This document shows positions 33,759-42,614 of a stretch of DNA of 64,000 nucleotides, piece after piece. The notes beneath the pieces are model-generated. The model was not told the DNA's origin. It was given only the letters and a program-made list of their open reading frames with translations, and made no database searches. Position 1 is the first letter of the stretch. Each line of letters begins with the position of its first letter. The translations under genes were made by a program, and so were the position numbers. The stretch spans positions 329,801-393,800 of the forward strand of contig NZ_CAHP01000014.1 of assembly GCF_000294655.1 (NCBI RefSeq). Direction: 5' to 3'. The DNA comes from Magnetospirillum molischianum DSM 120 (lineage in GTDB: Bacteria > Pseudomonadota > Alphaproteobacteria > Rhodospirillales > Magnetospirillaceae).

Positions 33759-35404
33759 TCGCCGAACCGCACCACCGCATCCATCCGCTCCAGCCCGGCC
33801 GGGCGGTGGGTGATCAGCAGGAGAGAACGGCCTTCCAACCCATCGATCACGGCGTCGAGCAACGCCTGCTCGGCGGCGAGGTCGAGTCCCTCGCCCGGCT
33901 CGTCGAGGATCAGCACCGGGGCCGGGCGCAGCAGGGCGCGAGCCACCGCCAATCGCCGCGCCTGACCACCGGACAGAGTCAGCCCCGCAGAGCCGATCCA
34001 GGTGTCCAGCCCCTCGGGTAAAGCGGCGACGAAATCGGCCAGCCCAACCAGGGAGAGGCTACGCCACAGAGCGGCGTCTTCAGCCTGGGGATCGGCCAGA
34101 CGCAAGGTGTTGCGCAGAGTGCCGCTGAACAGACCGCAGCCCTGCGGGGCGACGGCGAAACAGCGCCGCCGCGTTTCGTCGTCAAGTGCAGCAATCGGCC
34201 GCCCCCCGAGCAGGATTGTCCCGGCATCGGGCTGAACCAAGCCGGTCAGCAGCAGCACCAGGGTCGATTTGCCACTGCCGCTAGGGCCGATCAGTGCAAC
34301 CTTACCTCCCTGCGGCAGATCAAAATCAAAGCCGTCGAACAGCCGGGTCCGCCCCGGCCCCCAGCTATAGCCGATCCCGCGCAGCGACAGGTCGCACCGT
34401 TCGGGCAACGGCTGGGATTCCTGGATAGCAACGGATGGCGGCGGCACGGCATCGGCCAGAGCAAACACGCGTCGGGCCGATTCGATCACGCCCCCCAGCG
34501 CCAGGAAAGCGGCGGGCAGCGGTGCCACCGCCTCGAACAGCGCCAGGGCCAACAAGGCCAGCATCGCCAGATTTGGACCACCCAGCCGCCCATCGGCCAG
34601 CAGCGGCACCGTCAGCACCACGGCCGCCCACAGTGCCAGATGGCCGCACAACAGCCCTGCCGCCTGGGATAACGCGACCATCCGGCCCAGGCCGATCTGC
34701 TCGGCGATCAGGTCGGATGACAACGCCTCGATCCGGGCGCGATGACGGCGGTCGGCACCGAACACCAGCAATTCAGGTAGACCTTGTACCGCTTCAACCG
34801 ACGCTCCCGACAAAGCGGTCAGCAACCGAACCTGCCGCACCCCCCGCCGCGCCGCGACCCGTGCCACCACGACCGGCACCGCGACACCGGCAGCCAGTAA
34901 CAAGACAGCCTCGGTCAGCGCCAAGGACGGATCGAACCGCCCCATCCACGCCACCCCCAGCCCGCCCCCGGCCAAGGCCACGGCCAGCGGCGCAGCCAGC
35001 CGAAGAAATACCGTCTCCAGCCGGTCGAGATCGCCGCGCAATCGCTGGGCCAAATCGGCACCGTCATGCTCACCGCGCAAAACCAGCGGCAACAGTTCCA
35101 GCCGACGATACAGCCACACCCGCAAGCGGGCGATCAGGCGGAAGGTCGCCTCATGACCGACCAATCGCTCGCCATAGCGCCCGGCGGTGCGCACGATTGC
35201 AGCGGCGCGGATCAGCGCCGAAGGGGTGAAGTAATTGAGCGAAGTCCCCGCCACCCCGGCCAAAGCCATTGCGGCGATGAACCAGCCCGACAGCGCCATC
35301 AGCCCGGTCTGGGCCAGCAGAGTCAGGAGGGCGAGGAAGGCGGCCAGGGCCAGCCAGCCCCAGACCGGACGATAGAGCAGCAACAATCGCGCCAGAACTC
35401 TCAT
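33725..35404 (-). CDS. cydC: Heterodimeric ABC exporter subunit CydC
   Basis: With CydD it forms the inner-membrane ABC transporter exporting glutathione/cysteine, needed to assemble cytochrome bd. The 559 residues have a six-helix membrane domain, then the ATPase domain with Walker A IGPSGSGKST, signature LSGGQARRLAVARALL and Walker B VLILDEPGEGLD. Its ATG overlaps the cydD stop by 4 nt (ATGA), fixing the start at 35404. Its tail overlaps the convergent xthA gene by 34 nt. It is the last gene of the cyd operon. Confidence 0.93.
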   Translation of the reverse strand: MRVLARLLLLYRPVWGWLALAAFLALLTLLAQTGLMALSGWFIAAMALAGVAGTSLNYFTPSALIRAAAIVRTAGRYGERLVGHEATFRLIARLRVWLYRRLELLPLVLRGEHDGADLAQRLRGDLDRLETVFLRLAAPLAVALAGGGLGVAWMGRFDPSLALTEAVLLLAAGVAVPVVVARVAARRGVRQVRLLTALSGASVEAVQGLPELLVFGADRRHRARIEALSSDLIAEQIGLGRMVALSQAAGLLCGHLALWAAVVLTVPLLADGRLGGPNLAMLALLALALFEAVAPLPAAFLALGGVIESARRVFALADAVPPPSVAIQESQPLPERCDLSLRGIGYSWGPGRTRLFDGFDFDLPQGGKVALIGPSGSGKSTLVLLLTGLVQPDAGTILLGGRPIAALDDETRRRCFAVAPQGCGLFSGTLRNTLRLADPQAEDAALWRSLSLVGLADFVAALPEGLDTWIGSAGLTLSGGQARRLAVARALLRPAPVLILDEPGEGLDLAAEQALLDAVIDGLEGRSLLLITHRPAGLERMDAVVRFGDHRSKSTITGT

Positions 35405-37089
35405 TCTTCGTTCCCTGTCACTCGTCCGTGATGAAGACAAACGACGCGATCGGCGGCAGCAATCGTTGCCGGGCGATGGGCAATCACCAAAACCGTTCGC
35501 CCGCGCGCCAGGGCGGGCAGCGCCAACGTCAGCGCTGCCTCGGATTCGGCGTCCAGACTGGCCGATGGCTCGTCAAGAATCAGCAGAGGAGCATCACGTA
35601 ACGCGGCACGGGCCAGCGCGATCAGGCGGGCCTGACCACCCGACAGGCCGCCCCCGTCCTCGCCAAGGCGTTGGTCATAGCCATCCGGCAGAGTCGCGAT
35701 AAACGAATCCGCCCCGACCGCCCGCGCCGCCGCGATCACCGCCGCCGCGTCCGCCTCAGGATGGCCCAGCCGGATATTGTCGGCGATACTGCCCTGGAAC
35801 AAATGCGGCCGCTGCGGCACCCAAGCAACCCGCCGCCGCCATTCGCTGGGATCGAACACCGAGAACGGCCGTCCATCGATTAGAATCTCGCCGCCGCTGG
35901 GAACGGCAAAGCCCAGGAGAAGATTGACCGCCGAACTCTTACCCGCGCCGCTGGGACCAATCAGGGCGGTGATTCGTCCGGCTTCCAGAGTAAAGTCGGC
36001 TCCATTCAACCCGATCCGTCCACCGCCATAATCGAGGTGGACGTCGCGAAAAACGATCTCGGGTGCGGACATAGGGGGCGGTTCTGCCGCGACGGGCAAC
36101 GGGGGAAGTGTCCGCGCCAGCAGATCGGCCAGCGTTCCCGCGGTCCCCAGCGCCTCCATCCGGGCATGGTATTGCGCGCCCAGGGTCCGCAACGGTCCAT
36201 AAAATTCCGGTGCCAGCAACAGGATGAACAGACCGCGCTCGAACCCGATCTCGCCCGCCAAAAGCCGAAATCCGATCAGCACCGCCACCAGGGCGATCCC
36301 CAGGGTAGCGAAGAATTCCAACGCCAACGCCGACAGAAACGCCACCCGCAACACCGCCATCGTCGCCAGCCGGTATTCGTCGGCGATGCGGGCGACCGTC
36401 TCGGCCTCGCGCTTCGATGCGTTGAACAGCTTCAGAGTGGTCAAGCCTTGGACCATCTCAAGGAAGTGCGCTCCCATCCGGGCCAGCCGCGCCCATTGGC
36501 GGCGGTTCAGCCGTTCGGCTCCCGAGCCGATCAGAGCCATGAACAGCGGGATCAGCGGCGCGGTCAGCAGCAAGATCAGTCCCGACACCCCATCCAGCGG
36601 CATCACCACCGCCAGCAGCGCCAACGGCACCAGAACCGCGTTGCGCATCGCCGGCAGGAAACGGGTGTAATAGGATTCGAGCGCTTCGATCCCATCGACC
36701 AGCAAGGCCGACAGCGCCCCGGCGGACTCAGTCCCCAGCCGCACCGGCCCCAGCGCGAACACTTTTTCGGTCAGTTCGGCGCGAACCGCTTGGCGCACCC
36801 CGGCTCCGGCAGCCAGAGCCGCCGCCTCGGCCGCCCAGGTGAGCCCGGCACGCGCCAGAATGATCGGCGGCACCCACCCCAACCACGGCCACAGCGCGGC
36901 CAAATCGGCTCCACCGGATACCGCCCGGTCGATCGCTGTCGCCAACAGGGAATATTGCAAAATCATCAACGCCGCATTGGCCATCTGCGCCAGAGTGGCC
37001 AGAGCCAGCGGCCGCCGGACCGAAGCGACACGGCGGCGGAGAAACCCCGCCGCCGCTGCCGCCTCAGCGGCCGTTTTATCGACCGTCAC
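35401..37089 (-). CDS. cydD: Heterodimeric ABC exporter subunit CydD
   Basis: Partner of CydC. The 562 residues comprise a membrane domain (for example LMILQYSLLATAIDRAVSGG) and an ATPase domain with Walker A IGPSGAGKSS, signature LSGGQARLIALARAAL and Walker B LLILDEPSASLD. The start is GTG at 37089, overlapping the stop of cydX by 4 nt (GTGA), so translation is coupled to the small subunit. Its own stop overlaps cydC. Length fits the family. Confidence 0.93.
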   Translation of the reverse strand: MTVDKTAAEAAAAAGFLRRRVASVRRPLALATLAQMANAALMILQYSLLATAIDRAVSGGADLAALWPWLGWVPPIILARAGLTWAAEAAALAAGAGVRQAVRAELTEKVFALGPVRLGTESAGALSALLVDGIEALESYYTRFLPAMRNAVLVPLALLAVVMPLDGVSGLILLLTAPLIPLFMALIGSGAERLNRRQWARLARMGAHFLEMVQGLTTLKLFNASKREAETVARIADEYRLATMAVLRVAFLSALALEFFATLGIALVAVLIGFRLLAGEIGFERGLFILLLAPEFYGPLRTLGAQYHARMEALGTAGTLADLLARTLPPLPVAAEPPPMSAPEIVFRDVHLDYGGGRIGLNGADFTLEAGRITALIGPSGAGKSSAVNLLLGFAVPSGGEILIDGRPFSVFDPSEWRRRVAWVPQRPHLFQGSIADNIRLGHPEADAAAVIAAARAVGADSFIATLPDGYDQRLGEDGGGLSGGQARLIALARAALRDAPLLILDEPSASLDAESEAALTLALPALARGRTVLVIAHRPATIAAADRVVCLHHGRVTGNEE

Positions 37090-37199
37090 TGCTCGTGGCT
37101 ACTGCGGTCGAATGCATCTTCGGCTTCGTACCACAGGGCGTTGATCAACCCGATGGACAGCGCCGCCGTCACCCCTAAGATCCAGGTGAAGTACCACAT
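37086..37199 (-). CDS. cydX: Cytochrome bd oxidase small subunit CydX
   Basis: A 37-residue membrane peptide read by direct translation: it begins MWYFTWILGVTAALSIGLIN and ends with a charged tail EAEDAFDRSSHEQ. The MWYF(A/T)WILG start is the hallmark of CydX, the third subunit that stabilises the haems of cytochrome bd. AAGGAGAAGG lies just upstream of the ATG at 37199. It sits between cydB (82 nt upstream) and cydD, which overlaps its stop by 4 nt. Its small size makes it easy to miss in automatic annotation. Confidence 0.93.
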   Translation of the reverse strand: MWYFTWILGVTAALSIGLINALWYEAEDAFDRSSHEQ

Positions 37200-37280
37200 C
37201 AGCCTTCTCCTTCACATAATATGCCTCTGCCTTAAGCGCCGCCGTGGCAAAGGCGGCCCCGGAAAGGGCCGCACTTTTTC

Positions 37281-38438
37281 TTAGTACGCGGAATGTCCAC
37301 CGTCGCTTCTTATGGTTGCCGTTGTAACCTTGCCCCACATCCGCGTATAGCACCACGCGGTATAGGACAAGACCAGCGGCAGAAGCAGCGCCACCGCCCA
37401 GAACATCACCGTCAGAGTGAAGTGACTGGATGGCGCATCCCACACGGTCAGGCTCGAATTCGGATCGATGCTGGACGGCAGAATGAAGGGAAACATCGAC
37501 AATCCGGCTGTGGCGATGATTCCGGCCATGCCGAGGGCGCTGGTGATAAAGGCCAGCCCCGGACGACGAACGGCCGAGAGCAGCACCGCAAGGAAAATAC
37601 CGGCGAACCCGGCCACCGGCGCGATGATCGAGGCCGGAACGGTGTGATAGATCGACAGCCACGCGCCTCGCTCTGACACGACGCTCTTCGCCAGCGGGTT
37701 CGAAGGAGCATCGAACGGAGGCTGGCTGACCACCCGATAGCCGTCGATGCCATAGGCCACCCACAGACCGGCCCCAGCAAACGCCACAATCACCAACAAA
37801 CCGAGCAGGATCGCCACTTTGCGGGCGCGGTCGGCGACGGGAGCCTCGGTGCGAATTTGCAGCCAGACCGCCCCATGCATCGTCAACATCGCCAAGCTGA
37901 TGATCCCGGCCAGCAAGGCAAAGGGATTGAGCAGCGGCAACAACGCGGTCAGCAGCGAGCCCTGATAATGCGAGCGCAGGAACTCGTCGAGATGGAACGG
38001 CACCCCTTGCAGCAGATTGCCGAACGCGACACCGAAGATCAGAGCCGGAACCAGACCGCCGACGAACAGCCCCCAATCCCAGGCGTTGCGCCAGCGCGTA
38101 TCGTCGATCTTCGAGCGGTAGTCAAAGCCGACCGGGCGAAAAAACAGGGCGAACAGAACCAGCAGCATCGCCATATAAAAGCCGGAGAACGCGGCGGCAT
38201 AAACGGCGGGCCAGGCGGCAAAAATCGCGCCGCCCGCAGTGATCAGCCACACCTGATTGCCGTCCCAATGTGGGCCGACGGTGTTGATGATCACCCGGCG
38301 TTCGTCGTCGGTCTTACCCAGGAACGGCAGCAAAACACCGACGCCCATATCCATTCCGTCGGCGATGGCGAAGCCGATCAGCAGCACGCCGATCAGAATC
38401 CACCAGATAAATTTCAGGGTTTCATAATCGAGAATCAT
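37281..38438 (-). CDS. cydB: Cytochrome bd ubiquinol oxidase subunit II
   Basis: Membrane subunit of the high-affinity bd oxidase. The 385 residues begin MILDYETLKFIWWILIGVLL and include GFAIADGMDMGVG, INTVGPHWDGNQVWLITAGG and many hydrophobic helices. ATG 38438 has GGGGAGGACGAGG upstream. It follows cydA by 17 nt. The length and motifs fit the family of quinol bd oxidases. Confidence 0.97.
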   Translation of the reverse strand: MILDYETLKFIWWILIGVLLIGFAIADGMDMGVGVLLPFLGKTDDERRVIINTVGPHWDGNQVWLITAGGAIFAAWPAVYAAAFSGFYMAMLLVLFALFFRPVGFDYRSKIDDTRWRNAWDWGLFVGGLVPALIFGVAFGNLLQGVPFHLDEFLRSHYQGSLLTALLPLLNPFALLAGIISLAMLTMHGAVWLQIRTEAPVADRARKVAILLGLLVIVAFAGAGLWVAYGIDGYRVVSQPPFDAPSNPLAKSVVSERGAWLSIYHTVPASIIAPVAGFAGIFLAVLLSAVRRPGLAFITSALGMAGIIATAGLSMFPFILPSSIDPNSSLTVWDAPSSHFTLTVMFWAVALLLPLVLSYTAWCYTRMWGKVTTATIRSDGGHSAY

Positions 38439-38455
38439 GATCCTCGTCCTCCCCT

Positions 38456-40033
38456 TCAACCGGCAGCATGTGCGGCAGCGGAATGCTCGCTTTCGCCGTG
38501 ATAGCGACCGGTGCCCAGGCTAGCCGGCCCCAGGCGGATGTACTTGATCATCAGGAACAGCTCGATCACCAGCAGCACGGTATAGAAGGTGATGAAGCCG
38601 CTCAGGCTGAAGATCAGATCGCCGCTGGTCAGACTCGAGGTTGCGAGGAAAGTCGGCAACACCTCGCCGATCGCCCAGGGCTGACGACCGAACTCGGCGA
38701 CAAACCAGCCGGTTTCACAGGCGATCCAGGGCAGCGGAAGACACCACACCAACGCTTTCAACAGCCAGCGCTGATGTTCGATCGTGCGCCGGATGGTGAA
38801 GTAGAGTGAGGCCGAAATCAGGAAGAACATCACCACGCCCGCCAAAACCATCATGCGGAAGGTGATGAACAGCGGCGTCACCGGCGGAATCGTATCGCGG
38901 GCCGCCAGAGAAATCTGCTCCGGCGTCGCATCGACCACTGACGCCGTGTACTTTTTAAGCAACAGGCCATAGCCCAGATCGGTCTTGTGCAGATCAAAGC
39001 GGGCCGTGATCTCGTCGCCCCGTTCTCCGGCGCGCAGACGCTGAAGTGCGTCATAGGCCTCGATACCGGAACGGATGCGTTCTTCGTGAAGGACGATCAG
39101 ATCCTTGATCCCGGTGACCTCTCCGGTGGTCGAGCGGGTCGCGATCACCCCCAAGGCCCACGGCAACTTGACCGAATAGCGGTTTTCCATCGTCGCTTCG
39201 TCGGGAATTGTGAACAAAGTCAATCCGGCGGGAGCGGGATGGGTCTCGTACTCGGCTTCGATCGCGGCCAGCTTGGTTTTTTGGACGTCGCCCAGGGTAT
39301 AGCCGCTCTCGTCGCCCAGCACGATCACCGACAGGACCGACGCCATCCCAAAGCCCGCCGCGATCGCGAACGAGCGTTTGGCGAAACCAAGATCGCGGCC
39401 TTTCAGAATATACCAGGCGCTGATCGCCAGGACGAACATCGCCCCGGTGACGTAACCGGCGGCAACGGTATGAACGAATTTGACCTGAGCGACCGGGTTG
39501 AACAGGACTTCGGAAAAGCTGGTCATCTCCATCCGCATCGTCTGATACGAAAAGGCCGAACCGACCGGATTTTGCATCCAGCCGTTGGCGACCAGAATCC
39601 ACATCGCCGACAAATTCGATCCCAGCGCGGTAAAGAACGTCACCGCCAGATGCTGGCGCTTCGTCAGCTTATCCCAGCCCAGGAAAAAGAGGCCGATGAA
39701 GGTCGATTCAAGGAAGAAGGCCATCAGGCCCTCGATTGCCAGCGGAGCGCCGAAGACGTCGCCGACGTAATGCGAATAATAAGCCCAGTTCGTGCCGAAC
39801 TCGAATTCCATGGTCAGGCCGGTGGCAACGCCAACGGCAAAATTGATCCCGAACAGCTTGCCCCAGAACCGGGTCATATCGCGGTAGACCTCTTTATTGG
39901 TCAACACGTATGCCGATTCCATCATGAACAGCATCCAGGACAGGCCCAGAGTCAGCGGAACGAACAGAAAATGATACATCGCCGTTGCCGCGAACTGCCA
40001 TCGGGACAGTTCGACGAAAAGCGGATCAACCAT
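38456..40033 (-). CDS. cydA: Cytochrome bd ubiquinol oxidase subunit I
   Basis: Catalytic subunit that binds haems b558, b595 and d and oxidises quinol. The 525 residues contain His21 (MYHFLFVPLT), a His near 188 (KFVHTVAAGY) and Met394/395 (FRMMVLAG), corresponding to the haem ligands H19, H186 and M393 of Escherichia coli, and the GRQPW motif. The quinol loop is long and carries KLAAIEAE, so it is of the L (Escherichia-like) type. ATG 40033 follows GGGGGAG. It is the first gene of cydABXDC, with a response regulator gene upstream on the same strand. Confidence 0.97.
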   Translation of the reverse strand: MVDPLFVELSRWQFAATAMYHFLFVPLTLGLSWMLFMMESAYVLTNKEVYRDMTRFWGKLFGINFAVGVATGLTMEFEFGTNWAYYSHYVGDVFGAPLAIEGLMAFFLESTFIGLFFLGWDKLTKRQHLAVTFFTALGSNLSAMWILVANGWMQNPVGSAFSYQTMRMEMTSFSEVLFNPVAQVKFVHTVAAGYVTGAMFVLAISAWYILKGRDLGFAKRSFAIAAGFGMASVLSVIVLGDESGYTLGDVQKTKLAAIEAEYETHPAPAGLTLFTIPDEATMENRYSVKLPWALGVIATRSTTGEVTGIKDLIVLHEERIRSGIEAYDALQRLRAGERGDEITARFDLHKTDLGYGLLLKKYTASVVDATPEQISLAARDTIPPVTPLFITFRMMVLAGVVMFFLISASLYFTIRRTIEHQRWLLKALVWCLPLPWIACETGWFVAEFGRQPWAIGEVLPTFLATSSLTSGDLIFSLSGFITFYTVLLVIELFLMIKYIRLGPASLGTGRYHGESEHSAAAHAAG

Positions 40034-40154
40034 GGGCGTACTCCCCCTATCCAGGTTGGCCGGGCAGCCACCCGAACCGGAACCTCGCGACATGATGTCA
40101 GGGAAATAGCTTAGGCTTATGAAGGATCAGCCGCCAACATTTTAATTATCATAA

Positions 40155-40177
40155 GGGGGGTTCCAAAATAGCCCCCC
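40155..40177 (-). terminator. G6/C6 hairpin between the response regulator and cydA
   Basis: On the minus strand GGGGGG (rc of 40172-40177) and CCCCCC (rc of 40155-40160) flank an 11-nt loop and are followed by an AT-rich stretch (TTATGATAATT). It lies 5 nt after the regulator stop, so the regulator and cydA are probably separate transcripts. Confidence 0.6.
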
Positions 40178-40181
40178 TCCT

Positions 40182-40817
40182 TTACAGCCCCATCCGCGCC
40201 GCAAGAATTGCAGCCTGGGTCCGGTTTTCACAGCCCAGTGAGCGCAGGATCGCGGTGACGTGCAGCTTTACCGTGATTTCGGCAAGACTGAGGTCGCGCG
40301 CAACCTCCTTGTTCGACTTACCCTGACGCAGCATCGCCAGCACGTCGCGCTGACGGGGCGTCAATAATGCGCGCAAACGCTCGGCATCGAAATCACCGGG
40401 TTTTGCCGGCACAGCCTCGGCTGCGGATACCGGCGGGGCGACGAAGATATCGCCCTCAAGTACCGAGCGGATGCCCTTCATCATTTCGGCGCTGCCCGCC
40501 GATTTCGAGATATAGCCATGCGCACCGGCGTCCAGGGCGCGGCGGACCACCTGGGGGTCCTCCGAGGCGGACACCACCACCAGATAAAGATCCGGCGCGG
40601 CACGACGAATCGCCCCGATCGCGGACAAGCCATCCATTCCAGGCATGGAGAGATCGACCAGAGCGACATCGATGTCGTTCGAGGTGCGAACCCGTGCAAG
40701 AACCTGCGGAAAGTCGCTGGCTTCGACCACCGTCAGCGGCTCCCCCGCCAAGCTCTCTAACACCATCCTGATCCCCTCGCGGAACAGGGAATGGTCATCG
40801 GCCAGCAGTAATTTCAT
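40182..40817 (-). CDS. LuxR/NarL-type response regulator
   Basis: Two-component transcription factor of 211 residues. The receiver domain has the acidic pair in LLLADDHS, phospho-acceptor Asp55 (VALVDLSMPGMDG) and the Lys in YISKSAG. The C-terminal helix-turn-helix (about 147-205) reads LTPRQRDVLAMLRQGKSNKE and continues with a typical recognition helix TVKLHVTAIL. ATG 40817 is chosen over an earlier in-frame start because GGGGAC lies 10 nt upstream. No histidine kinase is adjacent, so its partner is unknown. It lies 148 nt upstream of cydA, which makes the bd oxidase a candidate target. Confidence 0.92.
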   Translation of the reverse strand: MKLLLADDHSLFREGIRMVLESLAGEPLTVVEASDFPQVLARVRTSNDIDVALVDLSMPGMDGLSAIGAIRRAAPDLYLVVVSASEDPQVVRRALDAGAHGYISKSAGSAEMMKGIRSVLEGDIFVAPPVSAAEAVPAKPGDFDAERLRALLTPRQRDVLAMLRQGKSNKEVARDLSLAEITVKLHVTAILRSLGCENRTQAAILAARMGL

Positions 40818-41307
40818 TTTGCTTGTCCCCAATCAAGCCGCCGCGTCGCTCGGCGCGTGTCTGAACCTCCCTGCCCCGTCGCGCTTTATACAGCAACGGA
40901 CGTTGTTTCGCCCGAACCGTTGCGACCACCCCAAACGGCGGAACGGTTCTTACCCCTACCCCCCGTAATACTTTAAGCATGGATCGACAAAAACGGCAAC
41001 TTTTGAATGGCGAGCGGACTTCAAACCGCTGAATAATGTTGCGATTACCTTTCGGGGAATTATCGATGACCACGACGCTGATATCGCGGAACATACATCG
41101 CACACGCAGTATCGGATAGAAACCCATAGTTATTCGGTCATGTATTTTATGACGCGAACCTCGACAGTGAGTCCTCCCCCCGGCCTTTTCGGTTTATCGA
41201 AAGATAATGCCCCGACCCGCTTCCGAAGGTTCCGTTTCATCTTATCCTGGCTCATAGTGATAGACGGGATGGATCATCCTTCCCCAACATTCTACCGGAG
41301 AGTGGTC
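40818..41307. promoter_or_regulatory. Divergent intergenic region with overlapping inverted repeats
   Basis: Non-coding stretch between the response regulator (minus) and the GGDEF gene (plus). GCAACGG (40893-40899) pairs with CCGTTGC (40917-40923), and GAACCGTT (40914-40921) with AACGGTTC (40942-40949), giving four alternating copies of an AACGG core within 57 bp, about 75-130 bp upstream of the regulator gene. This could be a binding site of the regulator itself. Another small hairpin (AGCGG/CCGCT) lies near 41010-41030. An open frame from 41140 runs into the GGDEF gene but does not look coding before 41308. Confidence 0.45.
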
Positions 41308-42573
41308 ATGGCACGGCCTGGGCGTGTCCTCCTGGTTGATAATTCCCGGACCTTCTCGATGGTAATCGCGGCGGCTCTGACAGACCGCCTTGAGATTGAA
41401 GTAACAATCGCCGACAGCCTGGGCGCTGCCGCCAGAGTCCTGGATGATGAAACCGGATGCGACAATGTTGTCCTGGTCATCAGTGGGCTGGTCTTACCCG
41501 ATGCCAAAGAAAGTGAGATCGTCGCATTCTTTACCGGGCGCGACCTCCCGCTCGTGGTTCTGACCGGCACCTTCGACACCGCCAGCCGAGAGCGCATCCT
41601 GTCCCACCCGGTGATCGATTACGTGCTGAAGGACAATCCCAGCAGCATCGATTATGTGGTGTGGCTGGTCCGCCGCATCTGGCGCAACCGCGACATGACC
41701 GCGCTGGTAGTCGATCACACTCCATCCGACCGCGCCATGCTATCGGGCCTGCTGCACCTTTACGGCTTCACCGTCCTCGAAGCCGAAGATGGAACCCAGG
41801 GCCTGACCATCGCAGAGACCACCCCCCGGCTTGATCTGGTCGTCACCGATTATGAGATGCCGGGGCTCGACGGAATCCAGCTCGTGCGACGGCTGCGGAT
41901 TCGCCACCCGCGCGATCGTCTGGCAATCATTGGGCTGTCGTCCAGCACCGGAGCGATCTCGGCTCAATTCATCAAGAACGGCGCCAACGATTATCTCAAC
42001 AAAGCGTTCCAGCCCGAGGAATTGTTCTGCCGCATCGCCCAGAACGTCGAGAATATAGAGAATATCGCCTCGCTCCACGCCCTGGCGACGACCGACCCGC
42101 TGACCGGATTGCGCAACCGTCGTTCATTTTTCGAACTGGCCCAATCACGGTTCCGCACCCTGACCCAGAGCGGACGCCCGGTCGCGGTGGCAATGATCGA
42201 CGTCGATCATTTCAAACGGATCAATGACGGCTGGGGCCACGATTGCGGCGACCGGGTGCTGATCGAGCTTGCCCGCGTCCTGGCCGAGACGACGCTTGAT
42301 GGCGATGTTGTTGGACGGTTGGGTGGCGAGGAATTCTGTCTTCTTGCCGCCGACCTGGACGAAACCAGCGATTTCTTCGACTCCCTGCGCCGCACCGTCG
42401 CCGCGCTATCGCCCCGCTTCGGCGATGAGACGCTTCACGTCACCATCAGCATCGGCGTCTGCGTCCGTGCGGGCGACGGCCGCGCCGACAGCCTGCGGGC
42501 GCTGCTCACCGCCGCCGACCGCGCCCTTTACAACGCCAAGAGATTGGGACGAAACCGGGTCGAATACGCCTAG
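41308..42573 (+). CDS. Diguanylate cyclase with two receiver domains
   Basis: A 421-residue REC-REC-GGDEF protein, the PleD-like layout for making cyclic di-GMP. REC1 (about 6-125) begins VLLVDNSRTFSM, but at the phosphorylation site reads VLVISGLVLPD, with Gly for the acceptor Asp, so it is probably a pseudo-receiver for dimerisation. REC2 (about 131-250) keeps Asp in LVVTDYEMPGLDG. The GGDEF domain (from about 265) has TDPLTGLRNRR and the active GGEEF near residue 338. The inhibitory RxxD site is degenerate (LDGD). ATG 41308 has CGGAGAG upstream. It is alone on the plus strand, converging with a chemoreceptor gene. Confidence 0.93.
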   Translation: MARPGRVLLVDNSRTFSMVIAAALTDRLEIEVTIADSLGAAARVLDDETGCDNVVLVISGLVLPDAKESEIVAFFTGRDLPLVVLTGTFDTASRERILSHPVIDYVLKDNPSSIDYVVWLVRRIWRNRDMTALVVDHTPSDRAMLSGLLHLYGFTVLEAEDGTQGLTIAETTPRLDLVVTDYEMPGLDGIQLVRRLRIRHPRDRLAIIGLSSSTGAISAQFIKNGANDYLNKAFQPEELFCRIAQNVENIENIASLHALATTDPLTGLRNRRSFFELAQSRFRTLTQSGRPVAVAMIDVDHFKRINDGWGHDCGDRVLIELARVLAETTLDGDVVGRLGGEEFCLLAADLDETSDFFDSLRRTVAALSPRFGDETLHVTISIGVCVRAGDGRADSLRALLTAADRALYNAKRLGRNRVEYA

Positions 42574-42590
42574 GATCTTGCCCAAGGCCG

Positions 42591-42607
42591 CAGCCCTTCC
42601 TGGGCTG
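42591..42607. terminator. Small hairpin between convergent genes
   Basis: CAGCCC and GGGCTG pair around TTCCT in the 41 nt between the GGDEF and chemoreceptor stops. No T-run is present; it may serve both transcripts weakly. Confidence 0.35.
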
Positions 42608-42614
42608 GTGTCGC

